From: Alphaproteobacteria bacterium
GTDB taxonomy: Bacteria > Pseudomonadota > Alphaproteobacteria > RS24
Reading direction: 5' to 3'
NCBI GenBank assembly: GCA_022428185.1
Contig: JAKMCZ010000126.1
Span: forward strand, 1 to 45,783
DNA length: 45,783 nucleotides
This document shows, piece after piece, positions 18,391 to 27,110 of the stretch. The notes under the pieces were generated by a model. That model saw only the letters and a list, made by a program, of their open reading frames with translations, did not search any database and had not been told where the DNA came from. The position numbers and the translations under genes were made by a program. Within the stretch, counting starts at the first letter, position 1; each line of letters opens with the position of its first letter.

Positions 18391-19422
18391 ATGTCTGAAA
18401 CAATGGCCCAAACGGGCATACAAGCCGCTGATTTTCAACCCGCGCCCGACGCTGTCGAGCCGCGTCATAATTGGACGCGCGATGAGGTTGAGGCGCTGTT
18501 CGCGCTGCCATTTAATGATTTGATTTTTGAGGCGCAAAGCGTTCACCGCCAATGGTTCGATGCCAATGCGGTGCAAAAAAGCACGCTTTTATCGATTAAA
18601 ACCGGCGGCTGTCCGGAAGATTGTAATTATTGCAGTCAAAGCGCCAAATTTGAGACCGGATTAAAAGCAACCAAGCTGATGGATGTCGATGCTGTTTTGG
18701 ACGGCGCGCAGCGCGCCAAAGATGCGGGCGCGTCGCGCTATTGCATGGGTGCAGCTTGGCGCAGCCCGAAAGACCGCGATATGGACGCGGTATGCGAAAT
18801 GATTAAAGGCGTCCGCGCAATGGGCATGGAAACCTGCATGACATTGGGCATGTTGACCCCTGAGCAGGCGGGCAAATTGAAAGAAGCGGGACTTGATTAT
18901 TACAATCATAATGTCGATACGTCGGAAGAATTTTACGGCGAGATTATCACCACGCGCAATTTTGAAGACCGCATCGAAACTATTGGTTATGTGCAAGATG
19001 CCGGCATAAATGTTTGTGCGGGAGGCATTTTGGGTATGGGCGAAGAAGTCGGCGACCGCGCGTCCATGCTGACGACATTGGCAAATTTGAACCCGCAACC
19101 ACAATCAGTGCCGATTAACATGTTGATACCGATTACCGGAACGCCGATGGGCGATAATGAAGCGGTTGACCCGATTGATTTTGTGCGCTGCATCGCCGTT
19201 GCGCGCATTATGATGCCGAAATCCGTCGTGCGGCTATCGGCAGGGCGCGAATGGATGTCGGACGAGACGCAAGCCTTGTGTTTTCTGGCCGGTGCCAATT
19301 CGATTTTTGTCGGGGAGGCTTTGCTGACCACCGCCAATCCACATATTGATAAAGATAACGCATTATTTGAACGGCTCGGGCTAACGCCTATGGCCGCGCA
19401 CAGCTGCCCATCGGCTGTTTAA
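18391..19422 (+). CDS. bioB: biotin synthase
   Basis: This 343-residue radical SAM enzyme inserts sulfur into dethiobiotin. The [4Fe-4S] cluster motif is Cys74-x3-Cys78-x2-Cys81 (GGCPEDCNYCSQS). Other family marks are RYCMGAAWRSPKDRD, the YYNHNVDTSEEFY substrate region, GGILGMGE, NMLIPITGTP, and RLSAGREWMSD with the Arg that contacts the auxiliary cluster. Length fits BioB with a short N-terminal extension. No other biotin genes are nearby. Its place inside an operon encoding a biotin-dependent carboxylase suggests that biotin supply is matched to carboxylase expression (inference). I see no BirA/BioR-type operator. Confidence 0.96.
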   Translation: MSETMAQTGIQAADFQPAPDAVEPRHNWTRDEVEALFALPFNDLIFEAQSVHRQWFDANAVQKSTLLSIKTGGCPEDCNYCSQSAKFETGLKATKLMDVDAVLDGAQRAKDAGASRYCMGAAWRSPKDRDMDAVCEMIKGVRAMGMETCMTLGMLTPEQAGKLKEAGLDYYNHNVDTSEEFYGEIITTRNFEDRIETIGYVQDAGINVCAGGILGMGEEVGDRASMLTTLANLNPQPQSVPINMLIPITGTPMGDNEAVDPIDFVRCIAVARIMMPKSVVRLSAGREWMSDETQALCFLAGANSIFVGEALLTTANPHIDKDNALFERLGLTPMAAHSCPSAV

Positions 19423-19440
19423 CCGAAGCAGGAGACAGAT

Positions 19441-20640
19441 ATGGAACTGAAACTTTCAGCAGAAGAGCAGGCTTTCCAACAAGAAATCCGCACGCGTTTT
19501 GAAGAAATTTTGCCCGAAGATCACCCTTATCGCGGCGGCAGCATTATCTCAATGTCGCGTGATGAAATGGCCGACTGGCAAAACACGCTTAATGAAAATG
19601 GTTGGGGCGCTATCGGTTGGCCGCAAGAGCTCGGTGGCACTGATTGGGGTGACCCGCAAAAAGCGATTTTTCAAGCCGAAGCGGCGCGCGTCAACGCGCC
19701 CGGACAGTCGCCTTTTGGCGTGACAATGGTCGGGCCGGTATTATGCGAGTTCGGCACTGAGGCGCAAAAAGCGCAGCACTTGCCGAATATTTTGGACGGT
19801 TCGGTGTTTTGGTGTCAGGGCTATTCAGAGCCGGGCTCAGGCTCTGACCTTGCCTCATTGCGCACGGCGGCCATTCGTGACGGTGACGATTATGTCGTCA
19901 ATGGTCAGAAAATATGGACGACGCAGGCGCATATCGCTGATTGGATTTTCTGCCTCGTGCGCACCAGCACAGAGGGCAAACCGCAACAAGGTATTTCCTT
20001 CTTGCTCATCGATATGAAATCGCCGGGCATTGAAGTGAAGCCGATTTACACGATTGATGGTGACCATCATTTGAACGAAGTTTATTTCACCGATGTGCGC
20101 GTGCCGGTTGATAATCTTGTCGGTAATGAAAATGAAGGCTGGACCTATGCCAAATTCCTGCTCGGCAATGAGCGGGCCGGTATTGCCGGAACTGACATTA
20201 TTCTGAACGGCCTCGCCAATCTTAAAAACGTGCATGACTATTTGTCGGAAACGGCGGGCGAGAGTTATCAGGCCGATGCCTTTGCGCGTCGCCATGCTGA
20301 ACTTTCAGTGCGTTATGAATCGCTGCAAATGCTTGAAAATCGCGCCCTCTTCGCTGCGCCCGATTCAGGCGACGGCATGATTTTGCCACTGCCGATGAAA
20401 ACATTGGGCACCGAATTGCAGCAGGATATGGGCGATTTGGCCTATGACATGCTGGGTGCCGATTCCACAGTGTTGTTCACGGCTGATTTTGAACCGACGG
20501 TCGGTGATAATGAGCCGAATTATCGCGCTCATGCGCCGAACCAAACACATTTCATGCTGTTCAATCGTGCCTCGACAATTTTCGGCGGCACGACGGAAGT
20601 GCAAAAAGGCATTATGTCGAAATTCGTTTTGGGCTTGTAA
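19441..20640 (+). CDS. acyl-CoA dehydrogenase (FadE/large-subunit type)
   Basis: This 399-residue flavoenzyme ends the operon. It shows CQGYSEPGSGSDLASLRT (about 125-142), YVVNGQKIWTTQAH (151-164) and the C-terminal TIFGGTTEVQKGIM. As in the dehydrogenase at 10034, the medium-chain catalytic Glu is replaced by Gly in the C-terminal motif, while Glu244 in LLGNERAGIAG lies at the helix-G position used by isovaleryl/long-chain enzymes (judged by eye). Large subunits of two-subunit dehydrogenases such as PimC have a similar overall look, but no small subunit is present here. It likely makes the 2-enoyl-CoA that the carboxylase uses, in the role of AtuD/LiuA. Confidence 0.9.
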   Translation: MELKLSAEEQAFQQEIRTRFEEILPEDHPYRGGSIISMSRDEMADWQNTLNENGWGAIGWPQELGGTDWGDPQKAIFQAEAARVNAPGQSPFGVTMVGPVLCEFGTEAQKAQHLPNILDGSVFWCQGYSEPGSGSDLASLRTAAIRDGDDYVVNGQKIWTTQAHIADWIFCLVRTSTEGKPQQGISFLLIDMKSPGIEVKPIYTIDGDHHLNEVYFTDVRVPVDNLVGNENEGWTYAKFLLGNERAGIAGTDIILNGLANLKNVHDYLSETAGESYQADAFARRHAELSVRYESLQMLENRALFAAPDSGDGMILPLPMKTLGTELQQDMGDLAYDMLGADSTVLFTADFEPTVGDNEPNYRAHAPNQTHFMLFNRASTIFGGTTEVQKGIMSKFVLGL

Positions 20641-20654
20641 AACAGGCGATAGAA

Positions 20655-21449
20655 TTACTGAAAAATAGCGATGTGCTGCGCCGAGTCCATGACGCGGCGG
20701 CCTTCGCTGTTCCACACTTGAATCAATTGCGATGAATAGCCGTCGCGAATGAAGCGCGTGGCCGAACGCATCAGCCACCAGCCGTCTTCAGTCGTGAAGT
20801 CATCGGTCAGGAAATTGATGTTCCAATTCATGCTCGACAAAGCGCGCACCCCGCTTAGAGCGCCAAAAGCGGCGGGCGGCGTGTCGGCCAGCACGACCAA
20901 CGGCATCAGGCCTTTATCCCAGCTTTCGGGATCGGTCATGCGCGTCCAAATAAGCATGTCAGGGTCGTCAGACTGCTGAAAAAATTGCGGGCCGGAGACC
21001 CAGCGGCGGTCAAAATTGACCAGAAAATTAGGCGCTTGATCGCCCAAACTATAAGGCTCGATTTCGTCCGGTTTTTTGGTGATTTCTTTCAGCGGATAAT
21101 CCATCGCGATATCAAGCTCCCGCTCGACACCAAAAGTGAAATAGCCATGCGTGCCGGCCCCCGCCGTGCTGTCCAATTCGGCGCGCACGGTCACATTATT
21201 TTTGCCTCGACGTAAAATCTCATGGCTGACATTCAATGCGTCAACCGCCGGACCGATGAAGTTAACCTGCACGGTGCGCAAAGGTGGCAAATCATCATGA
21301 TCGTTCAAAATCGCGGCCAATAAGAGCGCCGAGGTCAGACCGCCAAAGGCCGTGCGCCCCTGTTTCCATGTTTCAGGCAGGTCAGCTTGATAGCTGTCGC
21401 CGCTTTTAGACGCCAAAAAAGCCTGCATCATTTGTGTGTAGCTGGTCAT
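20655..21449 (-). CDS. acyl-CoA thioesterase (TesB-like double hotdog)
   Basis: This 264-residue protein resembles the TesB/thioesterase-like superfamily, with two hotdog domains that cleave acyl-CoA to acid and CoA. Visible parts are TWKQGRTAFGGLTSALLL (about 27-44), PLRTVQVNFIGPA, and in the second half PLVVLADTPPAAFG, whose Asp lies in the position of the TesB catalytic Asp. The final strands (GWWLMRSATRFIRDGYSSQ, QIWNSEGR-like QVWNSEGRRV) are typical. It faces the acyl-CoA operon convergently, 14 bases after it, and may release acids or CoA from that pathway (inference). Confidence 0.83.
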   Translation of the reverse strand: MTSYTQMMQAFLASKSGDSYQADLPETWKQGRTAFGGLTSALLLAAILNDHDDLPPLRTVQVNFIGPAVDALNVSHEILRRGKNNVTVRAELDSTAGAGTHGYFTFGVERELDIAMDYPLKEITKKPDEIEPYSLGDQAPNFLVNFDRRWVSGPQFFQQSDDPDMLIWTRMTDPESWDKGLMPLVVLADTPPAAFGALSGVRALSSMNWNINFLTDDFTTEDGWWLMRSATRFIRDGYSSQLIQVWNSEGRRVMDSAQHIAIFQ

Positions 21450-21462
21450 TATTCTCGTCCCT

Positions 21463-21744
21463 TTATTTTTTTCCGTCTTGGCTAAGCAGAATTTGTCTTT
21501 CGCGACGATTATGCTTCAACTCATATTCCCGTGACATGGCGGCGCTGCGGGTCTTGAAAACTTCGCTATGAACAAGCTGCCATTTGCGACCCCGCGTCGC
21601 CTTTGCGCCACTGCCATCATTATGCGCGGCAAGGCGCTTTTCCAAATCGATTGTCCAACCGACATATGATTTTGCCGGGCCGCTATCGCAGCTTTTGAGC
21701 AGATAGACATAGCAGGATTTATCCGCCGGGCCAGTATTTTTCAT
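21463..21744 (-). CDS. GIY-YIG nuclease family protein (UPF0213-like)
   Basis: This 93-residue protein is a stand-alone GIY-YIG domain. The motif pair is CYVYLLKS (12-19) and SYVGWT (27-32). The conserved Arg is in LEKRLAAHN and the metal-binding Glu in SREYELKHN (about residues 74-82). The tail KATRGRKWQLVHSE is typical of small UPF0213/YhbQ-type proteins, whose cellular role is unclear although some cut DNA. No ribosome site is obvious before the ATG. It lies 13 bases upstream of the thioesterase gene on the same strand, but I infer no shared function. Confidence 0.88.
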   Translation of the reverse strand: MKNTGPADKSCYVYLLKSCDSGPAKSYVGWTIDLEKRLAAHNDGSGAKATRGRKWQLVHSEVFKTRSAAMSREYELKHNRRERQILLSQDGKK

Positions 21745-21888
21745 GCCGTATATTTACGCGATTCCCACCTCCCATAAATTCGCTTTACACATCTCGGTAA
21801 AGCGTCTAATCACGCCTCAGCCGACCAAAATGGCGGCGTTGGAGGTGGCTCACGGGTCCTGATTTTTGGCGATTTTGCGGAGGGTAAC

Positions 21889-23097
21889 TTGGCGACTGTT
21901 CTGGTAATTGGAGCCGGTGGTGTTGGTTCGGTAGCAGTGCATAAAATGGCAATGCTATCCGATATTTTTACGGATGTAACCCTTGCCAGCCGACGCTTAG
22001 CGCCTTGTGCAGAGATACAAAAAGCGGTCGCCAAACGCACCGGAAAATCGATAAATATCGCTCAATTGGACGCTGATAATGTGGCTGACACCGTGGCGCT
22101 TATCGACCGGGTTAAGCCCGAATTAGTGGTCAATCTGGCATTGCCTTATCAAGACTTGGCAATCATGGACGCGTGTTTGGAGACCGGCACGCATTATCTT
22201 GATACCGCCAATTATGAACCGCGCGATGAGGCCAAGTTTGAGTATCACTGGCAATGGGCTTATCAGGAGCGGTTTGCCGAAAAAGGCCTGATGGCTCTTT
22301 TGGGCTCGGGTTTTGACCCGGGCGTGACCAATGTGTTCACCGCTTATATCCAAAAACATTTGGTAGCCGATATGCGCACGCTCGATATCCTCGATTGCAA
22401 TGGCGGCGACCATGGGCGGGCATTTGCCACGAATTTCAATCCTGAAATTAACATACGCGAGGTCACCGCACCGGCGCGCCATTGGGCGCAGGGTGCGTGG
22501 GTCGAAACGCCGGCGCTGTCGCATAAGCAAAGTTTCGATTTTCCTGAAATTGGCCCGCGCAATATGTATCTGATGTATCACGAAGAGCTTGAAAGCTTGT
22601 CAAAGCATTATCCCGAATTGCAACGCGCGCGGTTTTGGATGACCTTTGGCGATGCTTATTTGACCCATTTGGAAGTTCTGCAAAATGTCGGCATGACGGC
22701 GATTGAACCGATTAATTATGACGGCAAAGAGATTGTGCCGCTGCAATTTTTGAAAGCGGTGCTGCCCAATCCGGGCGATTTGGGGGCAACCACCAGCGGC
22801 AAGACCTGTATCGGCAATATTGTCAGCGGAACGCATGCGGGCGCGCCGCGCACCGTCTATTTATATAATATTTGCGACCATGCGGCCTGCTTTGCCGAAG
22901 TCGGCAGTCAGGCGGTCAGCTATACGACCGGTGTTCCGGCAATGATTGGCGCAGCTTTGATGCTGGACGGCACATGGATGAAGCCCGGCGTGTTCAATTT
23001 GGAGCAGCTTGACCCCGACCCGTTTATGAGCATGCTCACCGCGCATGGTCTGCCGTGGCAGCATATCGACTTGCCGCATGCGCCGGAGTTTGACTGA
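21889..23097 (+). CDS. carboxynorspermidine/carboxyspermidine synthase (saccharopine dehydrogenase family)
   Basis: This 402-residue NADPH-dependent enzyme condenses a diamine with aspartate semialdehyde. The N-terminal Rossmann motif is VLVIGAGGVGSVAVHK (GxGGxG at 8-13). LVVNLALPYQDLAIMDACLETGTHYLDTANYE near residues 79-108 and GLMALLGSGFDPGVTNVF near 133-150 are hallmarks of this branch. The start appears to be TTG at 21889: no in-frame ATG or GTG lies between it and the upstream stop at 21775, and GCGGAGG precedes it. With the next two genes it makes a polyamine from agmatine-derived putrescine without decarboxylated S-adenosylmethionine. The stop overlaps the next start (TGATG). Confidence 0.9.
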   Translation: MATVLVIGAGGVGSVAVHKMAMLSDIFTDVTLASRRLAPCAEIQKAVAKRTGKSINIAQLDADNVADTVALIDRVKPELVVNLALPYQDLAIMDACLETGTHYLDTANYEPRDEAKFEYHWQWAYQERFAEKGLMALLGSGFDPGVTNVFTAYIQKHLVADMRTLDILDCNGGDHGRAFATNFNPEINIREVTAPARHWAQGAWVETPALSHKQSFDFPEIGPRNMYLMYHEELESLSKHYPELQRARFWMTFGDAYLTHLEVLQNVGMTAIEPINYDGKEIVPLQFLKAVLPNPGDLGATTSGKTCIGNIVSGTHAGAPRTVYLYNICDHAACFAEVGSQAVSYTTGVPAMIGAALMLDGTWMKPGVFNLEQLDPDPFMSMLTAHGLPWQHIDLPHAPEFD

Positions 23098-24251
23098 TGT
23101 TGAGAACCCAATCTACCGGACCGGGCCGCTTTGCCGATTTTGATTTAAGCCGCGTGCCATCGCCATGCTTTGTGATTGATGAGGTGCGCTTAAGGCAAAA
23201 TCTCGAAATTTTGAGCAGTGTGGCGCAGGCTGCCGATGCGAAAGTTTTGCTGGCTCTGAAAGCTTTTGCCATGTGGTCATTGGCGCCGCTCATCAACGAG
23301 CATTTGAGCGGCACATGCGCGTCGGGATTGTGGGAAGCCCGACTGGCGCGCAAACGCTTTGCCGGTGAATTATCGACCTATGCGCCTGCCTTTAAGCCAT
23401 CTGAGTTCGCCGAGATTGCAGAACTCTCTGACCATATTGTGTTCAACAGCGTGGCGCAGACGGAGCGCTTTGCTGGCGAGGCGAAAGCGGCGGGAGCAGA
23501 TTTTGCTTTGCGCATTAATCCGGAACATTCAGAAGCCGAGATTCCGCTTTATGACCCGTGCGCGGTCGGTTCGCGGCTTGGTCAGCCGATTTCGCAGCTT
23601 GAAGAATTGCCCGACGGTATGTCCGGCTTGCACTTGCATAATTTGTGCGAGCAAGGCCTTGCCCCTTTGTCGCGCACGGTCGACGCGGTGTTGCCGTTTC
23701 TCGAAGCGCATAAAGGCAAATATGACTGGCTTAATTTGGGCGGCGGTCATCTGGTGACGCGCGATGATTATGATCGCGGCGGGCTGATTGCGCTGCTTGA
23801 GAGTTTGTCGCACCGCCTCGGCGTGCAGACCTATATCGAGCCGGGCACGGCTATCGGCTTCGACAGCGCGATTTTGGTCGGGGAAGTGCTCGATGTGGTC
23901 GAAAATGATGGGGCGGTGGGCATCACCGATATTTCGCCCGTGTGCCACATGCCCGATGTCATTGAAGCGCCTTATCGCCCCGATATGCTGAGCGAGGCGG
24001 GTGAGATTGATGTTCGATTGGGCGGTGCAAGCTGTTTATCGGGCGATATTATCGGCAGCTACAAATTTGAGGCGGTGCCGAAAAGCGGCCAGCGCATCGC
24101 TTTTCTTGACCAAGCGCATTACACAATGGTCAAGACCACCACATTTAACGGTGCGCAACTCCCGTCACTGGCGATATGGAACAGTCAAACCGATGCGCTG
24201 CGCATCGTCAAAAACTTTGACTATGATGATTTTGAGGGGCGGCTGTCATGA
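23097..24251 (+). CDS. nspC: carboxynorspermidine decarboxylase
   Basis: This 384-residue PLP enzyme of alanine-racemase fold removes the carboxyl group from carboxynorspermidine or carboxyspermidine. The N-terminal PSPCFVIDEVRLRQN leads to the PLP Lys55 in VLLALKAFAMW. Other family marks are FALRINPEHSE, GLHLHNLCEQ, LNLGGGHLVTRDDYD (phosphate-binding loop), YIEPGTAIGF, the PVCHMPDVIEAPYRP segment, and GASCLSGDIIGSY with the Cys from the second subunit. It is fused by overlap to the synthase upstream (TGATG) and to agmatinase downstream (ATGA). Spermidine is the more likely product, since putrescine is the diamine agmatinase would make (inference). Confidence 0.93.
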   Translation: MLRTQSTGPGRFADFDLSRVPSPCFVIDEVRLRQNLEILSSVAQAADAKVLLALKAFAMWSLAPLINEHLSGTCASGLWEARLARKRFAGELSTYAPAFKPSEFAEIAELSDHIVFNSVAQTERFAGEAKAAGADFALRINPEHSEAEIPLYDPCAVGSRLGQPISQLEELPDGMSGLHLHNLCEQGLAPLSRTVDAVLPFLEAHKGKYDWLNLGGGHLVTRDDYDRGGLIALLESLSHRLGVQTYIEPGTAIGFDSAILVGEVLDVVENDGAVGITDISPVCHMPDVIEAPYRPDMLSEAGEIDVRLGGASCLSGDIIGSYKFEAVPKSGQRIAFLDQAHYTMVKTTTFNGAQLPSLAIWNSQTDALRIVKNFDYDDFEGRLS

Positions 24252-25117
24252 GTGCTGCGGCGAAACAAAATCAGTTTCTTGGCGAAGAATTGAGCGATGC
24301 GGAAAACCGCGCAGAAACCGCGCGTTTTGAGGTTGTCCCATGCGGTCTTGAAGCCACAGTCTCTTATGGCACCGGCGCGGCCAATGGCCCGGCGGCGATA
24401 ATTGCCGCCAGCCATCAGCTAGAGCGCTTGACCAATGGCAGCGTGCCGTGCGCGCAAGGTATCTTCACCCATGCGCCGGTCGATTGTGGGCAAGAGATAG
24501 AAACGGTGATGGCTGATTTGCGCACGCTCACGGCGGCGATTGTCGGGCGCGGGCATATTCCGGTCACGCTGGGCGGCGAACATTCCATAAGCTATGGCGC
24601 GGTCATGGGCGTGGTTGATGCTCTGAAAGCGCCCGTCGGGCTGGTGCATATTGATGCCCATGCCGACTTTCGGGCGGCTTATCAGGGTGAAAAACATTCG
24701 CATGCCAGCGTCATGTATTTGCTGGCGCAAGAGGGTCTGCCAATGGCCTCGTTCGGGGTGCGCGCACTGGCTGAAGAAGAAGCGGCGGCGCGGCACGCGC
24801 ATGGGGTGATTGCCTATGATGCGGGTGAGTTGGTGCGCGGCAATATTTCCGACATCACGCTGCCCGATGATTTTCCCGAAAATATTTATGTCAGCTTTGA
24901 CCTTGATGGGCTCGACCCGTCCATCATGCCGGCCACCGGCACGCCTGTGCCGGGTGGGCTGGGGTATTATCAGGCTTTGGATTTGGTCGAAAGCGCGCTG
25001 CAAGGTCGCCGCTGCGTCGGCATTGATGTGATGGAACTGGCACCGATAGACGGTCAACCGGCCAGCGATTTTACCGCCGCGCAAATCACCTACAATCTGA
25101 TGGCGTTTTGCGCCTGA
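24248..25117 (+). CDS. speB: agmatinase
   Basis: This 289-residue ureohydrolase splits agmatine into putrescine and urea. The two-manganese site is visible in GGEHSISYG (His), VHIDAHADFR (Asp-His-Asp) and SFDLDGLDPSIMPATGTP (Asp-x-Asp). The ending with VGIDVMELAPIDGQPASDFTAAQ is typical of agmatinase. The first motif is GGEHS where many arginases have GGDHS, a common variant in SpeB. It is the last gene of the polyamine operon and should feed putrescine to the two upstream enzymes. Arginine decarboxylase, needed to make agmatine, is not in this window. Confidence 0.92.
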   Translation: MSAAAKQNQFLGEELSDAENRAETARFEVVPCGLEATVSYGTGAANGPAAIIAASHQLERLTNGSVPCAQGIFTHAPVDCGQEIETVMADLRTLTAAIVGRGHIPVTLGGEHSISYGAVMGVVDALKAPVGLVHIDAHADFRAAYQGEKHSHASVMYLLAQEGLPMASFGVRALAEEEAAARHAHGVIAYDAGELVRGNISDITLPDDFPENIYVSFDLDGLDPSIMPATGTPVPGGLGYYQALDLVESALQGRRCVGIDVMELAPIDGQPASDFTAAQITYNLMAFCA

Positions 25118-25136
25118 TTTTCGGTGCCATATCGGC

Positions 25137-25206
25137 AAAAAAATACCTCCGGCGAGGGAGGGACGCCGGAGGTTGGTTGGGAACTGTTTGTTAGGAGGAC
25201 AACAAA
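25137..25206 (-). ncRNA. candidate anti-Shine-Dalgarno sRNA (cuckoo/CcsR-like)
   Basis: Read leftward, this stretch forms two hairpins and ends in a T run. Hairpin 1 (25206-25187) pairs TTTGTT with AACAAA around the loop GTCCTCCT. Hairpin 2 (25173-25145) has a perfect 10-base-pair stem (ACCTCCGGCG with CGCCGGAGGT) around the loop TCCCTCCCT, followed by ATTTTTTT (25144-25137), a standard terminator. Loops rich in CCUCC that can pair with ribosome sites define the 'cuckoo' sRNAs of Alphaproteobacteria, including the CcsR RNAs of Rhodobacter. No leftward gene lies upstream that would need a terminator here. The 5' end and promoter are not determined. Rightward it would be part of the DUF3604 leader. 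Confidence 0.6.
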
Positions 25207-25283
25207 TTCCGTTCTCAATACGTATGGTTTTAGCTTCTAGATGGTTAAAAAATCGTTAGGATAAGTAAATCTTGGGGGGAAAT

Positions 25284-27110
25284 ATGAAAAATCGCCTGTT
25301 TTCTGCGGCTATTGCCGCGACAATTTGTGCTTCTACAATATCAATATCGGCTGCTGGGGCGGCTGAAAAACCGGAAAACCGACAGGTATTGTTCGGTGAA
25401 ACGCATTTGCACACACTATTGTCTTTCGACAGCTATATTTTCGGCAATCGCAACACGCCTGAAGACGCTTATCGCTATGCGAAGGGTGAAACGATTAAAC
25501 ACCCGGGCGGTTTTGACATGACTTTGACCGAGCCGCTGGATTTTCAATCAGTGACCGACCATGCGATTTATCTGGGCATGCTGCCCGCCATGCATGACCC
25601 GCGTTTGAAAGTCTCAAAACACCCAATCTCGCTGGAAATGCGCAAAGCCAAATCGCAAGCCGAGCGTTTGGCGGCGTTTCAGAAATTGTTCCCGTTTCTC
25701 AATAAGAGCGACAAGCCTGACGATCTGGTTGACAATGATATTATGAAATCGGCTTGGGCGGAAATTATCGCCACGGCCAATCGGCATAATGAGCCGGGCA
25801 AATTTACCACCCTTATCGGTTATGAGTTTACCTCCGGCCCGCAGCAACAAAACCTGCACCGCAATGTATTCTTCCGAGGTGATAATGGGCCGACTTTGCC
25901 CTTCAGCCGCATCATGTCGCCCAATCCTGAAGATTTGTGGGCGTGGATGGACGCGCTGCGCGATAAGGGCATGGACACGCTCGCCGTGCCGCATAACTCG
26001 AACGGCTCAAATGGTTTGATGTTCATGACCAAAAAATGGGACGGTAGCCCGATGGATATGGATTATGCCGAAACCCGCATGCGTAATGAGCCAATTGTCG
26101 AGATGACACAGGTTAAGGGCGATAGCGAAACCCATCCGCTTTTGTCGCCCAATGATGAATTTGCCGATTTTGAAACAATGCCCTTTCGCATTGGTGCCTG
26201 GATACCGAGCCAACCCGATGGGTCCTATGTGCGCCAAGCCTATCGGCGCGGTTTGGAAATGGCGGCTAAGGGCAACGGTAATCCGTATAAATTCGGCATG
26301 ATTGGCGCGTCCGATACGCATGTCGGGGCAGGTGCTTTTGACGAGGATAATTATTGGTCCAAAATCGGTCTGGTCGATTCAACGGCGTCTTTGCGTGGCT
26401 CTGTGCCGTTGAAAAAGCTGAACCCCGAAGGCGGCAAATATAACATCAATAATTTCCACACATGGAGCGCGTCAGGTCTGGCGGCGGTTTGGGCCGACAG
26501 CAATACGCGCGGCGATATATTCGATGCCATGCGCCGCAAGGAAACCTATGCCACCACCGGCCCACGCATAAAATTGCGGTTTTTCGCATCGCGCAATTTC
26601 AGTCGCAATATTGAAAACCGCACTGATATGGTCAAGCGCGCTTATAATGAGGGCGTGGCGATGGGCAGCGATTTACGAATAAAAGGACGCGGTGCGCCTG
26701 AGTTTTTGGTATGGGCGATGCGCGATGTTAAATCTTATGGCTTACAGCGCCTTCAAATTGTTAAAGGCTGGTTGAAAGCCGACGGCGCGTCGGCCGAAAA
26801 AGTGTTTGATATTGCTTGTGCCGGCGGCAAAAAGCCGGGGCGCGACCATCGCTGCCCGGATAATGGCGCAAAAGTCGACATCAAGACATGCGAGGCAACA
26901 GCCAACACCTCAGCCGCTGAGCTGAAAACGGTTTGGAAAGACCCCGAATATAAAAGGGATCAGCAAGCCTTTTATTATGTTCGTGTGTTGGAAAACCCAA
27001 GCTGTCGTTGGTCAACATGGGACGCATTGCGTGCCGGTGTGCCGCCGCGTCCGGGGCTTGAAACAACCATTCAAGAGCGCGCTTATTCGTCGCCCATTTG
27101 GGTCAATTAA
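25284..27110 (+). CDS. secreted DUF3604 protein
   Basis: This 608-residue protein has a signal peptide (MKNRLFSAAIAATICAST, likely cut near residue 27 after AAGA) and then the DUF3604 domain over nearly its full length. Recognisable pieces are LFGETHLHTLLSFDSYIFG near 37-55 (a PHP-like HTH/HLH metal motif), FQSVTDHAIYLGM, IIATANRHNEPGKFTTLIGYEFTS, DTLAVPHNSNGSNGLMF, EMTQVKGDSETHP, and MIGASDTHVGAG. These His/Asp clusters suggest a metal-dependent hydrolase in the periplasm, but the reaction is unknown. I chose ATG 25284 after GGGGGGAAA. It ends convergently with znuB, overlapping by eight bases. Confidence 0.88.
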   Translation: MKNRLFSAAIAATICASTISISAAGAAEKPENRQVLFGETHLHTLLSFDSYIFGNRNTPEDAYRYAKGETIKHPGGFDMTLTEPLDFQSVTDHAIYLGMLPAMHDPRLKVSKHPISLEMRKAKSQAERLAAFQKLFPFLNKSDKPDDLVDNDIMKSAWAEIIATANRHNEPGKFTTLIGYEFTSGPQQQNLHRNVFFRGDNGPTLPFSRIMSPNPEDLWAWMDALRDKGMDTLAVPHNSNGSNGLMFMTKKWDGSPMDMDYAETRMRNEPIVEMTQVKGDSETHPLLSPNDEFADFETMPFRIGAWIPSQPDGSYVRQAYRRGLEMAAKGNGNPYKFGMIGASDTHVGAGAFDEDNYWSKIGLVDSTASLRGSVPLKKLNPEGGKYNINNFHTWSASGLAAVWADSNTRGDIFDAMRRKETYATTGPRIKLRFFASRNFSRNIENRTDMVKRAYNEGVAMGSDLRIKGRGAPEFLVWAMRDVKSYGLQRLQIVKGWLKADGASAEKVFDIACAGGKKPGRDHRCPDNGAKVDIKTCEATANTSAAELKTVWKDPEYKRDQQAFYYVRVLENPSCRWSTWDALRAGVPPRPGLETTIQERAYSSPIWVN

